Shown here: one piece after another, positions 22,749 to 35,742 of the stretch
Layout of the letters: every line of letters starts with the position of its first letter
Numbering within the stretch: position 1 is the stretch's first letter
NCBI GenBank assembly: GCA_027922465.2
Contig: BQMF02000025.1
Coordinates: 1,460,501-1,524,500, forward strand
Direction: 5' to 3'
Origin: Turritopsis dohrnii
Lineage: Eukaryota > Cnidaria > Hydrozoa > Anthoathecata > Oceaniidae
Length of the DNA stretch: 64,000 nucleotides
Notes under the pieces: model-generated
The model's database searches: none
What the model was told of the DNA's origin: nothing
Seen by the model: the letters and a program-made list of their open reading frames with translations, nothing else
Made by a program: the position numbers and the translations under genes

Positions 22749-25700
22749 CTAAAGTACCATAAACAATCGGACAGTTTTGTTGTCCATATACGTGGCCAGA
22801 TTCACCAACCGACGCAACTTGACGTCAGTATAAGAAGCGATACCAGAAACTCGGTATAAGTGAAAACATGGCCCGTTATTGAATGCGAAGCGGAGTTGCT
22901 GCGAGGAGATTTCGAATTCTTTGTCTTCATTCTTGGAAGTGGTTTTTACTTCGACATACACAGGTTTTTGGTTCATGTGGTTAGCGAACCTGATGACCAT
23001 GTCGTACGGTTGACCGGTTTCTTCTTGTTCGTTCAACCAGGTCAGTGTTACATCTCCTTTCCTTATGCCTTCTTGATAGGCATTACTCAAATGTTGATAC
23101 ACAATCTGTTCACCGATTGTTCCGATTGCAGTCACAAAGTCTTTTCCTTTAGTTTCCATCCTCTGCAGAAAGCTTACCTCTCCTTCCTCCAGATCTTCAT
23201 CAATCAAGATCGGAACGTCTTCGTATTTCTCCACCAAGTTATATTGTTTGAAATTTCGTGGATCGAACTTCCGACCACCAACCCTGTTACCAGGCTCCAA
23301 GTTGCTGTGATCATCTTCTCGTTTGGTGAAATCTGGCGCTTCCACCATCGGTTTCTTCGCTTGTGGTTCAACCTCGGCGTCCGTTTGAGAAATTCTCGGG
23401 TCAGTCGGAACACGTTTCGGTTCAGCCGGAATACTTTTCGGAACGGTCGGGACAACTCTCAAGTCGGTTGGGTCTTCAGATCGTTTCCGCTTTGTCCCTT
23501 CATTTCGTTTACCAACACTCTTCGGCAACTCATCTTTTGCATCATTCCGTGATTCAACACTTGTCTCGGCTGACGGTTGAGTTGGTCTGACATGTTCTTC
23601 TTGTAATTTCCACCTGTTTTCAATTTCTCGCTCTGTTGTTACAGTAGCATCCTTCTGCGGAGGAGGCCAGCACGACAACTCTTTCTCTCCTCCTTGCTCC
23701 TTCGTTTTGTCGCTCTTCTTCTTCTTCGTGGAGACGGGTTTTGGTAGTTGTAATTCTGGATATTGCCACACTTCGTCATCTGCGGGTAAGGGCAAGATTT
23801 GCTTTCTCTTCAAATAATCTTCCTTGCGGGAGACGGAGGTGAGCGAAAGAACAAAGTCATATAGTCTGTCCTTCCATTCTACCGACTTGCTCACAAATAA
23901 CTCCAGTAATTCTGAGAAGACTTCATCATCTCTTCGTCGGTCGGTCTTGGAGCTAGACAGCACGTAGATGTAAGCTTTGCTGCCGTTCATGTCTTGCACG
24001 ATACACGTCTTGGACAGCTTCACGTTCACCGTGTCACGATCTTTGAAACGATATATAACTTCAAGCTGGCTCACCTCGAACAGCAGCGATTCTTTCACAT
24101 AATCAGCAAAATTGCGTTCTTGCATCTTGGCATAGTACTTTGGGTGCTTGGTGTAAATATAGCGTTGTATGAACGGCGTCAGCTCGTTTAAGTGCATGTG
24201 CCATTTTGAGAAACCCTTCCTCGGATGTTCGGGAACAACTTCGGGTTCTTCAACAATGTCGGTGAGAACAGGCAGATTTGAAGATTTGAAGAACACCATG
24301 ATTTTGATGACCGTCCTCTCCACTTCCCTCTCTTCGTTTCTTCTGCTCGAAGAAGATTCTTTTCTGGCTCGTTTCATCGTGCGGTAAACATCACTGAGAT
24401 AGATAAGGGGCGCGTTGCTTTTCTTATAAATACGAGCAAGATCTTCGTCTAGCACAAGGATGGGTTTTTCTTTAAGGCCCACAAACTCATTGCATATCAC
24501 AGGAAAGATCTTGGCAACAGCGCTAATGTTGTGATGAGAGAACTCTTTCACCCAGTCTTTCAATTCTTGGTAAAGAGACAGTTTCTCAGCAACTGTTCGA
24601 GGGAATCCCCACTCCTGGATGTCGTTCATGGCTTTACTGTCGACCACACTGGACGCTAGTATGGAGAAGATGGTGAAGATTTGATGACAAGCCTCGATAT
24701 CAGGTAGAGTCGTCTTATTGGCAATGTTCGAGATGACATTCAAATATTCCCCAGTACTAGGAAACGGGTCCACATCAAGGCGACGCACAAAAAATTCTCT
24801 CATGTCATTTGGGTAGAATCCACGCAGGACACGCCTCTGAGTCACACTGCCACTCTTCAGCATGATTCCTGATGGATCGTCCCAACAGAGATCTTTGCGC
24901 TCGAAAAATCTCCCTTCAGCAACCGATTCAGGTGATAGTTGTTGGTTGCAGTGACCAGAGAGCAGGAACACAAACGGTCCGTCCATGATTTCTTTTATCA
25001 AGTTTCCGAACCTGTCATACATGTCTCTCAAATGTTTGTAGATGTTCAGTATGTGATGATATGTGGTGGAGAACAGTTTCTCCTGTCGCCATTTCTTGAA
25101 TTCCTCGATAAACCGCTCAAACTGCAACTCCATCTGCACACCGATGGTGCACACAAAATCACGGTTGTTGTATTGTGGTGAGACATACTTGACCTTGCGA
25201 GACAGTAGCATCAGCGTGTAATTGGTACCAAAGAACAGGTCACGTGGGAGGTGTAAAGTCGGTTGATTGGAAGAAGCTTTGATCCATGCCGTGTTTTTCA
25301 TCTAAACATCACGTGAGAGAGATAAATTACTTATACTCACTTGGCTTATGAAGGACTGGCAGAAACGATCTGTACCTGCAGATAGAAGGACGAATATGTT
25401 GTGATGCCCAGTGGTTCGCCTGCACTGTTCTTCACCACACACTTGGGACGCGCTAAATCGTAAGCCTTAAAACTCTCATCCCATATTTTATCCAGTGCCA
25501 ATCCGAACATTTGCAGCTGCTTTGTTTGTTCGGATTTGACAAGCGCACCAAACTCGGGACATGCCAAGTCACACACAACGTACGTATCATCCGAGGTTTT
25601 CTCCCAAGTTTCCGAAAGTTTTTCCCACACGCTGCCAACCTGTCCATACAAACAAAAAAAGATGTTCAAGGTGCACAACTGAATAAGACCACAGATTAAC

Positions 25701-28700
25701 CATCGACCTACCAAATCTGATCGGTGAAGTTTGACTTCCCTATTCCGCAAACAAGCGAAAGTTTTCAAGCCGAGCAAGGTAAAGAATTCCTGCCATGTTT
25801 TCCGGTCAGCACTTGAGTAACTGGTTAGCAGATAACGTGGAGATATGAGAGTCCAATCACAAGCTAAGAAATGAACAGAGAGGGATGTTCAGAAAAGCAG
25901 TTGCATGGAAGCTGTAATACTATTAGAATCCTCCATACCAGAAAGATCTTTCTCCAGGTTAAACTTGTTTCCGAAGTGTGAGGACAAATAGATGGCTTGT
26001 TTATCAGGATGTTGGAAACCTTTATTGGTCATGAGCACAAGGTGAGGTCGGATTTGCTTCAGGTCGAACAGATTTTCATCCAAGACAAACTGCTGTTGGA
26101 GATAAATGGTGGAAGCGATCACAAGATCTTCGTTCTTTTCCTAAACAAGAAAGCTTGATGACAGTCATTACTGGTCAGGCTTGAAGTAGCCCATCATTAG
26201 CAACTTCGTACCTTCCATTTGTTAGTTTTAAACAGCGGCAGAATGTAGTCGTGTACCAGATCATGAGGAGTCATAGTTTTGACACCAAGGTCTCGAAGTA
26301 ATCGAGTGACAAGCTGCTTCTCAACCAAGTCGAGTGAATCAGTGAGTGAGTGTGAAAGGATGCTCAAGTCTTTCTCGATCACTTGTAACGGACTGTTACC
26401 TAATCAATCAAAGTAGAATATAAACAGAAATCACTTCATGACAGAACAGAAGGAAAATTAACATGTTGCAAGTGATGACTTGAAAATTATCAATTTTGTT
26501 GAACTTAGTCTTACTTTTGATGTGTTGTGTATCAACAGGGAAGAAGACGACAAATTCGCTCAAAGAAACCAGTCTACCATCGCACAAAGCATATATTCGC
26601 AACGCTCGGATCATCTCCATCGTCTTCTCGCTTGAATCAAAAGATTCTTGTAACGCGGAGTAGACAAGCAGAAGCCATTTACCAATCCATTTATGCAGTT
26701 CCTCGTCTTTCCAGTATTGTAATCGAACCACATGTTTGGCTATCTCCACTAACTGCGTTAGGGACAGTTTGGCCACACCAAGCGATTCATAGACTACATT
26801 GGAGATCCTTGATTGAATCTCCTCATGGATGTAATACAGTCCAAGGTGTTGTTGCAGGAGTGAAGAGGAGATGACCGCTCCCGTCTCGTTTCTTGACAGC
26901 ACCACAGAGTTAGGTACCACCCACTTGTGCTGACTACTTTGATGAGGTTGATGGACCGGCAAACAAGATTCCCTCTGCAGTCCTTTGATGACCTGGCGAG
27001 CCACTTGTTTGAAAATGCCTAACACGTGATCTTCCAGTTCCATGAACTTGAAGTATCGTGTAACACCATCAAATCCATTGAAATGGTTGTGTTTCTACAA
27101 ACATCAAATGATGTCTACATTAAAACATTATTATAACAAACGATCTCTTGGGGTAATCCCTTCCTACGTCCATAAAGGAGGCGTAAATTACCATTTTCTT
27201 TGCCAGTTTGACCATGGGCTTTTGAATGAATGTGATCGCAAAAAGGGGGGCGTAATAATGAAGAATTCCTGATTTTCAAAAGTAAAAGTTTACCTTGAAC
27301 TGATGGAAAGCACTGACGATGAGGGCGGGCAAGTGTTGTAAGATACATTGGTTCCAAGTGCTGTCCTTATCAATATCCTCTCTCGATGATGGAACTTCAA
27401 AATCTGCTTGAATGATAAACCTGAAGCCATAACTACGTAGTGGAAGATAAGCGAACACTGGCTGAGGTGGGAGGATCTAGTGAAACAAAACAAGTGATCA
27501 CGTGACACTCGTAAAAACATCGAACGATTGTAGCAAGAAACATTGACCTACTTCATTCTCAGATTTCTTGGAGAACTTGGGATGGATTGGGAAGGACACA
27601 GATATATCGGTATTTTTGGTATCCTCTCGAATCTAAACAAAGAAAATGGCTGCCTTGAATAGAAAGCATGTAGTAACCATGGAAACACAGAGCAGATGAA
27701 GATGTTACGTTGATTGGTATCTCTTGTGTGACACTGAACCAGGAAGAACGATCGTCATTATTGGAGAGAACGATGACGTTATCATCCAGTTTTCGTTTGC
27801 TCATCGTCTTCACCGAATTTGATAACCGATCGTCGATAATGATCGTGTGCAACCGATTTAAAAACATCAGCAACGAAGGGTGGATGTCATGGAAACGGGA
27901 TGACAGTTTCGAATGTTGGATTTCGTCTTTCAGATGTAAAACGATTTTCGTCGACCAAGACCTAAGTGGAAAGTTCGTCGGGATGAAAGAAACATTGCAT
28001 ACTTATGCTCGCTAACTCAAATAGTTCATCCTTTGTGAGCTGAATGCAACTTACAAGTTGGGAATGTTCTTTGTGGAGGGCTGGTACAGAAAATCTTCTT
28101 CGGTTTCAATCCATTCAGGCAAGATGTAGCCGTTAGGACCTGAGGATGCATCAAATTTAATATGGAAACCATTACTGTGGATTTCCGGACAATCTGTCAC
28201 ACGAAAGACAGACTTGAAACCAATACCCTTTTGCCCTGCAGAAGAAATGATGTGCATGTTACACCAAGTCCATCCACATGTCTTGAAAAATCTTACTTAT
28301 ACAGTTTACCTATATAACCCTTGCGATGGATTCCTTTAGTACTTCTGCCGACGTCACAGAGCGCTTTGATGTTCTTCTGCTGAAAGCCAACCTCGTTGTT
28401 GAGGATTGTCACTTTGTCCTTCTCCACTATGAAAGCTACAGTCGGTTTCTCTGCACTGTCGTCAGCCATCAGTTCTTCTGGATAATCATTATCATCGGCA
28501 TTTTGAATCAACTCCAACACAAAATGCGAGTCTTTAGTGTACAATTCTTTCGACAGTCGATGCAATGAACGACCTTCCCTTTCACGATGGATCTCGATCA
28601 GCTTGCTTTCTTTCTCACCAAACACTTCACCAATACCAAACTGCTCTCGTCTGATTCGATCGATGAACATCTTACAGTCACCTTCAACAGTCGACACTTT

Positions 28701-31700
28701 CTCTGTCTTCACCGAACCATCAGATTTCTGACTTTCCACTTCCATCACGTGGTCAGGTGGAGGCTGAAAGAAAAGGTGTTAGTTTAGATGATCATCAACA
28801 TGATGGAACAAGTTGACAGATATTGTGCATACCTCTTCAGTTGTTGGTTGAGTGTCTTTTTTATCGCAGATCTCTTCAACGTGATTCGGTTTTTCATTCT
28901 CGTTACCAAGTTTTTTTACTAAAGAACGCAAAAGTTTCAAATTCACATATCATCTACATTATCCATACAGCTTTGTACAACCGTACCTGTCACCGCCGTT
29001 GCCACGGTAACATCTTTCTTCTGTTCGGGTTGCTCAACTACTTCAGGCAAAAACTTCTTTTCATAATCTTTCAACCAATCACTGATACACAAACGCTGTC
29101 CTAGTACATGCAATATACGTCGTCGCTGTTGGTCTTGACAGGCTTGCAGAAGAAGTTGGGAGACTTTCAGGCGACCGAACACATGCGAAAGGGGATCTAA
29201 AAACATCTGAAGAACACATCCTTCTTGTAATATCTTACTCTACGTTATGCAAGTTGTTTCAAACCGAAGAAAACTACCTTAGTAACGATGCAGCAAAGCA
29301 GGTCAAATGGTATGAGTTCAAAACATCGCAAAGTAAAGTTGATGATGCCATCAATATTGCTAGACACTTTTAGAAACGTATTTTGAAGGTGATTCGAGAG
29401 CAACGCAATTGGTGCATTGGTTACATGGCCACTTGAACTCAAAATTGACACTAAACATGCTGATGTCATCAAAGGATCAAATTTATCAAGAGATGAGACA
29501 AACATTTCCGTGGAGCAATATCGCAGAAGCTTCACTACACAGTTCTTTCGAACCTCCAAGAATATGAAAGGACAGTCTTTTCCTGTAAAAGTTGAAAGCA
29601 GAAATTCTTTCAGTTCGCCCAACTGATTCTCAAACTGATACGACCAATTTGTGAACTCGCTGACGTCACATAGATATGGAGTGGCTTCAATTTCGTCTTT
29701 CGCCTGTTTGGAAATGTGCTCAACATTTCGCTTATCCGTCAGATTTCGGTGATATTCTGTCCCTGTTAGTAGAGCTTGCATATAGCGGACGTGGTGGGCA
29801 GCAGTGGGCTTTTTCACATCTTTACTGGTGGCATTGACAAGCCGTTGCACCTGCTTTTCTGTCAGCTTCATTTTGAACTGCACCGACAAACCTGTTGCCA
29901 CATCCACCTATGAAAAGCAACAGAAATAAGCAAGCTCAGCAAAACACCATGTTTCCATGTAAAAATAACACCAACCTTTTGATCACATTGCTGAATGAAG
30001 GCAGTAAGTTCATCATTCTTTGTCATGTTCATTTCTTTTGAACTGAAGTCAAGAAGATCACTGAGGGATTTATCAGAGCAGATAAATTTTAAAAATGGCC
30101 CATGACCAAGCTCGTCAAACGAAGTGTAGTTGGGATTCACTTCAGCAGCTATTTGACATTCTATTCGTGCTAATGTATTTAAGCTCCATTCAGTTATGTT
30201 CAGTAGCCATTTTTTGGTGATCTCCATCACAGTGGCTGAAAAAGGATCAAAATGATTGAAAACATAATCATAATTCTATCATGCACTAAAATTCTAAAAA
30301 ACACCAACCTTTAGGGGTAACAATTTTTTGGGTGTTTTGAGAAGATTTTGATGTGCTTTCATCCTTTGACGACGGGATGTCATCAACTTTGAAACCAAGA
30401 AACTTGAGGATTTTCTCATCGTCTATTTTAAGAACTCTCAAGGGAGCTGTAGACATTAAAATATGGAAAACACGGTTCATCAGCTCATCTTTTTGGATGA
30501 TGGATAATGCATTCATTGTTATATCCGAGAAGTTGATCAAATCAGTTGTGCCAGGCAAAGTCTTGCACGCTTCTCGTTTCATGTGCTGCAGCATAGTGTA
30601 CATTTCATTGAAACCATCAATAATACGCATACCACTGATTCTTTGCACAAGTGTTTGTGAATCACCAGGCAAAGCAGGTCCTGTTTTTAAAATCTGCTTG
30701 GTTAGGTGAAGTAGATACTGGTCGAAATCAGAACAAAGCTGTTTCTGATATTTCTGGATGGTCACCTTCACATGGTTCAGATTGCCATAGAAAGCATGTT
30801 TAACCGTCTGAAAATAACAAAACATTTGCAAAGTGAAGTCGTCATTTCTAATACAAACAAACAAAAAAACAACAAGAATAACAGTAAAATGTTCTATTGA
30901 TAACTGAAAAAATTTATACTTGGATAGCAGCTGCTATGTTTCCAATTTTGACACCACTTTCAAATGGAGATGAAAAATTATGTTGTCGCATGACATAGTT
31001 CATGAAGTACTCAATAGTAATCTTGTCGTAACTTTGTGGTCTATGTCCACTCCTTGATGGGCTGCGATGCTGCTTTGATAAACATTTCCATAGCAACCGG
31101 AAAACTTGATAAGTGGTGATACCTGGTATCTCTTCTTTATTCAGTGGAAATTGAAAAAAGTGATGGATGAGCAGTTGTTTTTGAAGAGGACCTAACTTCA
31201 AGTCTACAAAGGCAGTTTTCCCCTCCATTTTGGCGAGTTCTTCATCCAGCTCAAACAGTGTGCAGATATTTCGAAATTGAATAAAAGCTTGAATGAATGC
31301 ATTCACCTAAGACAGATACCTGGCAATAGAACGCTCTTCCACCTTCTCTTTGGAGGAAGTTCAACAAGATGGTGGTACAGGTATAAGGATTTCTCAGCTG
31401 AAGCATGAAAAACGAAAGGTTTATTATTTATTTTTGAAAATTGAATGTTGAAGGACTTCTACAATATAACATTACATTTCTAATCACATAGTCCTTAGGG
31501 TTTCACGACAGTGTAACTGATTCTGTTGTATGGAATATTCTTGATTTTGTTGGTTGAATTGATGTTAAGGACATATTGATCCTTTCAGAGATCACAATGA
31601 GCATGCTAGTATCTCATTGTAAACATTCTATATTTGTGCTTTCAATCATCATCAGACTTACTAAATCAAAAGCGCAAAAAGAAAATTTAGTTTGATTGGC

Positions 31701-34700
31701 AATATGGCATTTACCACATTAATGATTTAGAAACATTCTTGGGTTGACCTGTTTATAAAAAAACTTTTAAGAAATTCAAAATATGGGCTTCATTAAAGTG
31801 TAATTGACACTGTGATATTTAATTGTACGTACATATGTATTATAACACCAGCAATAATGAATAAACATACTTAATACGTAAACAATTTGCTTCAAACATT
31901 AAATTATGAACAAACTTTATCACAAGTACAAAATGTAAACAAACATTTTTAACACAAAAGAAATATACGTGTATCAGCAGACATTGTTGAAAGCTGGAAT
32001 TTTGGTTGCAGGATTCGAAGTGTTTCAAATTTATAGACAAATTTATGGATGTTTTAATTGACCTTGTTATGACTTCTGATATATACGAAAGTCATTTCAG
32101 TCAGAAACAGGTATTTCCGACCATGATCTTATATTAGCTACGCATAACCTGTTTAAACCCAAATTCCCTCCAAAAATCATTAAAGTTAGAAACTACAAAG
32201 CAATAGACAAAGCAGCGATTACCTAGAATACGTTCCCTAGCATATAGCTAGTTTGTTTGAAGATGTTGATGATGCACTATGGTCATGGAATTATCTCCTG
32301 AGAGATGCTATTTCCACCCATGTGAAAACCAGAAAAGTGAAAGTAAAAATTAACAACCAACCTTGGATGACGGGAGAAGTGCGAAAAGCTCTAAATAACC
32401 GATATAAACTGCTGAAAAAAACACAATCAATGGAATGGCTGAAACAGGTGCATAAATCTATTTAGACACACAAAAGCTATATATTGGAAGAAAGAATTTG
32501 CAATGTCGAACTCAGTTAAAACCTTTTGGAAAACTGTCAGAAGATTTCAAGGGTGCAGTACCATGCAAAAAATTGGCCCATTAGTTGATCATCATAACAA
32601 CTCCACCATTACGAATGACACTGACAAATTTTAATGACTTATTTGTGGGCAAAAATCTTGCAACTACAGACCAAACTTTTGAAGGACAGAACAACCAATT
32701 TATCTATCGTGTTTCACCAATAATAAAATAAATCTGAACCAGGAACTGCTTAGAAAATGCTTTCAATCTGCAGTTAAGCCTGGCAAATTGTGTGGAGCAG
32801 ATGATACAACCCCAAATGATTTGACATTGCATGAGGAAATCTCAATCCAAAGCTTACAAAGAGTGGTAGAACGCAGTTTGAGTACTCTAACATTCCCAAC
32901 TGTCTGGAAGAGTGCTGGAGTCACTGCAATTTATAAAAAGCGGAGTAAAACTAGCTGTTCCAACTACAGACAACCACAGTATCTCTACTCTCAATCCCAA
33001 GTAAAATCATTGAACACCTTATTTGCGCACAATCAAAAAATCATATCCTCGAACACAACCTTCAGAGCGAGTATCAATGGGGATTTAGGCCTTTCAGATC
33101 CACAGAAGACACCCTAATGCACATAAAAGAGAAATGGGGAGGCAAGATATTGATGCTGGTCGAGTGGTTGGAGTTTTATTCGTCGATTTCCGAAGAAGCG
33201 TTCGACAGTGTTTGTCACCGAACACTATTAAAAAAACTTGGTGCATGTGGGATATCAGAAAACTTTTTGAATACTTTCAAAGCTGTCAATGAAGCCAGTT
33301 CAAAGGATGCAAACGTGGACTATGGTGTCTCACAAGAATCGCTAATTGGTCCCCCAAGTATTTTGATGAATGTTAATGATATGCCTGAGTACCTAAAGTG
33401 TGGATAGATCAGTTTGCTGACGACTCAACTGTCCATTCTTGTGATGATTCCGTAGACGAGGTACTAAATGCTATTCAAGAAAATGCCAATAAACTTCAGG
33501 CATATGCTACAATTCATCCTGACAAATACAAGATTATTGTCATTTCCAAGCATAGATTTAATTATCGAAAGTTGAGATCAATGGGAAGAATTATATCAAT
33601 AGTACAATCTGCGAAATACTTAGGTATAACAATTGATGATAAGTTATCTTGGGAGATACACGCTCAGAATGTATGCAGAAGTTATGGCTCTAAAGTAAAG
33701 AAGTTGTTCCAGATGAGGAGCATGACTAAGTCTACGTTGACCAACATCTATCATCAGAGCACCTTACCATCTGTATTATATGGGATTTGCGTTTGGGGTA
33801 ACTGTTCTCCGACTGCTATGGCCAACGTTGAGAACATTTCAATTTTTATTTTCAAGTTATTAATGGTTATCAGGATTAAAACCATTACCTTGCATTGCCC
33901 TAATTCTAACTGCGCACACGTTGTACTTTGAATTCTTTGGAGTAATTTTCCTTTTGACTTTTTAATTTTCAACTCTCAGTATCAAACTCTCAACTGTTTT
34001 TACTTTTCGTTGTTTTTTTTTCATAGTAGGTCCACATCAGTGCTTGACACTGCATTCTATATTATGTATATTGTATATTTATGATATGTATATATTTCAG
34101 ACCTTCTTTACCAAATAAATTTAATAATAATAATAACTTTGATGAAAATGAAAAAAAGTTGACAAAATACCCACGAGTATAAGCTTTTAAAAAGTTTAAC
34201 TTTATTTCAAGTGATGCTTCAAATTGAGTGCAACTAAAGTTCTCCATTTCTTAATGGGATTAATGTCTATTTTGTCATGAATAATATTTATACTAATACT
34301 AAAATACTAAATAGAATGTTTTGTTAGTTTTCATGTAAAAGAATGCACAAAATTTAAAAAAAAACAACGCTAGATTTGGACAGTAAATAAAAGAAGAAAA
34401 AGAACCAAAGCAGGTTTTAATGTATTTCTTGCTCCTATGGTTTCTTTCGTGATTCTTGATTTTCCAGAAATCCAAAAAGAAAACAACATGAAAGTTGACA
34501 AACCTTTCCTTGCAGACGCATAATGTCATATATTGCTGGAATGTCTATCTCTCTTCTTATTTCTCGTTCTACTGGGTTCAGGTCGCGAACACTTGAAACA
34601 TGGTAAAACGAACATAACTCACGAAGAACTTCCGTTATAAGGATAACACGGTTTTCACGACAAATTTTGTTTCTGATCTGGTTAACACGTTCATTGAGCT

Positions 34701-35742
34701 CAACAATGGTTGGACGTTCTCGTCCATGTAATGATCGGTTCTGTGGATGAGGGAATTCTGTAACAGTGGTATAATTTCCAAATCTATCAGGAACACGCAT
34801 CACATCAATGATTCTGTTATTGTTTGCGGCTTCCCCAAGCAGTGGCAGTGCTGGTGGGATAGGATGCGTCTCTTTTTCGGATTCACTGACACGCACTCTT
34901 TCAAATTGCGAGAGCAACATGTTCAAATATTTTTCCTGCAACCACGTTAAATTCCCAACAATTGTGACACTCAAATCTTCGTCATTTACTACGAGAAAGT
35001 CTCCACAGAATCTCTTCAGGAAATCTTTGATACAGTCTCTTCTCTGACGAATGTCAGAAACATAAAACAGGAGCACACCATTTACAAAGAAATTTTCTCG
35101 ATACATTTCTTTGAACAATGTTCGAAATACAGGAATAGGTAAGCAGTTATTTCCATAGTTACTAAACAAGATTGCGATACGGAACTTGCAATATATAAGA
35201 TGAAGCATTTGAAATTCTCTGTACAAAGTGAATCTGTCCAGGACCTTGCCAATATTGAAGCCACTTTTTTCAGCTAGTACTTTCCATTTCTTTCCAACCA
35301 CCACTCCACCCTGTACGACAGAACTCTCATCTTCTTCATCTTCACTGCTCTCCTCCTCACTGTCACTTTGCTTTCCAACGTTGATAGCAGTACTTTTTGA
35401 TGAGCCCTGGATGTGGGCAACAGTCTTTTGTAGCTGTCTTTCACATACAGCAGAACTTGTCTCCGAACTGAAATTGATAGGGTTTGACGCTTTCCCTATT
35501 TCTTGCACCATGATATTATTTCGGTTGGAAGTATCGATCTCAACCACATCCTTACAATGTTCTGTCAACAAGTCAAGCACTCTTCCAATTTTCACTGAAT
35601 CAAAAAAGTTTCTGATGTTTTGCCCATACAAAGTTCTGAACTGCGTACAAAACTGGTTGAATAAGATCTTGCCACCATGTTTTTTAAGTAAATCTTTTAA
35701 CTTTTCTTTAAATGCCTTTAGTTCACCTTGAAAATCAGCCAT
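22749..35742 (-). CDS. NO VEIN-like giant protein: LOTUS-like region, GHKL ATPase, DUF3883 nuclease-like domain
   Basis: Nineteen exons on the minus strand join in frame to about 2,835 codons: 34504-35742, 31320-31397, 30920-31306, 30309-30807, 29976-30235, 29278-29907, 28987-29206, 28833-28918, 28310-28763, 28055-28235, 27709-27961, 27552-27632, 27294-27476, 26515-27094, 26212-26399, 25921-26140, 25712-25863, 25376-25639, 22749-25301. ATG 35742 is chosen; the frame upstream of it has no ATG. The N-terminus (LLKKHGGKILFNQF...TLYGQ...VLDLLTEH) resembles an OST-HTH/LOTUS fold, followed by an acidic stretch. About residues 1180-1420 form a GHKL ATPase: ELIQNADDN (Mg/ATP box), NNEVGF, GRSTKG, GQKGIGFKSVFRVTD. 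The last 130 residues match the NO VEIN C-terminal (DUF3883) domain, with QPYDMVI and VYVEVKTT as the putative D-(E)xK centre. Plant NO VEIN is a nuclear developmental factor; the animal role is unknown. Confidence 0.85.
31307..31319 (-). other. 13-nt intron-like insertion between two exons of the NO VEIN-like gene
   Basis: Exon 31320-31397 (acceptor preceded by a pyrimidine tract, ending FYCQ) and exon 30920-31306 (starting VNAFIQAF) are both in phase 0, yet only 13 nt separate them. The 13 nt begin GT and end AG. Leaving them in shifts the frame to an early stop; such a length is far below what spliceosomes remove. It may be an assembly collapse of a real intron, or a true defect. Confidence 0.6.
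31398..34503 (-). other. Intron 1 of the NO VEIN-like gene, carrying a LINE
   Basis: About 3.1-kb intron between exon 1 (donor at 34503) and exon 2. It is much longer than the other introns of this gene because it contains the LINE fossil at 32090-34138, which is oriented opposite to the gene. Confidence 0.7.
32090..34138 (+). mobile_element. Degraded LINE inside an intron (5' truncated)
   Basis: Plus-strand fragments of a non-LTR retrotransposon: endonuclease C-terminus (ISDHDLILATHN, about 32118), linker, then RT with WKSAGVTAIYKK, degraded NYR box, HRTLLKKLGACGI, degraded GVSQESLIGPPSILMNVNDM and the catalytic FADDSTVHS. The C-terminal SAKYLGITIDDKLSW and VLYGICVWG follow. Stops and frame changes occur throughout. 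It ends in an (AAT)n tail near 34124-34138, as in CR1/RTE-like elements. It is a different family from the LINE at 2.9-7.0 kb. Confidence 0.8.

Noticed and set aside
22860..23552. 230-codon plus-strand open frame
   Set aside because: It is antisense to the last exon of the NO VEIN-like gene, which has recognisable domains; the plus-strand product has no domain and reflects codon bias of the opposite strand.
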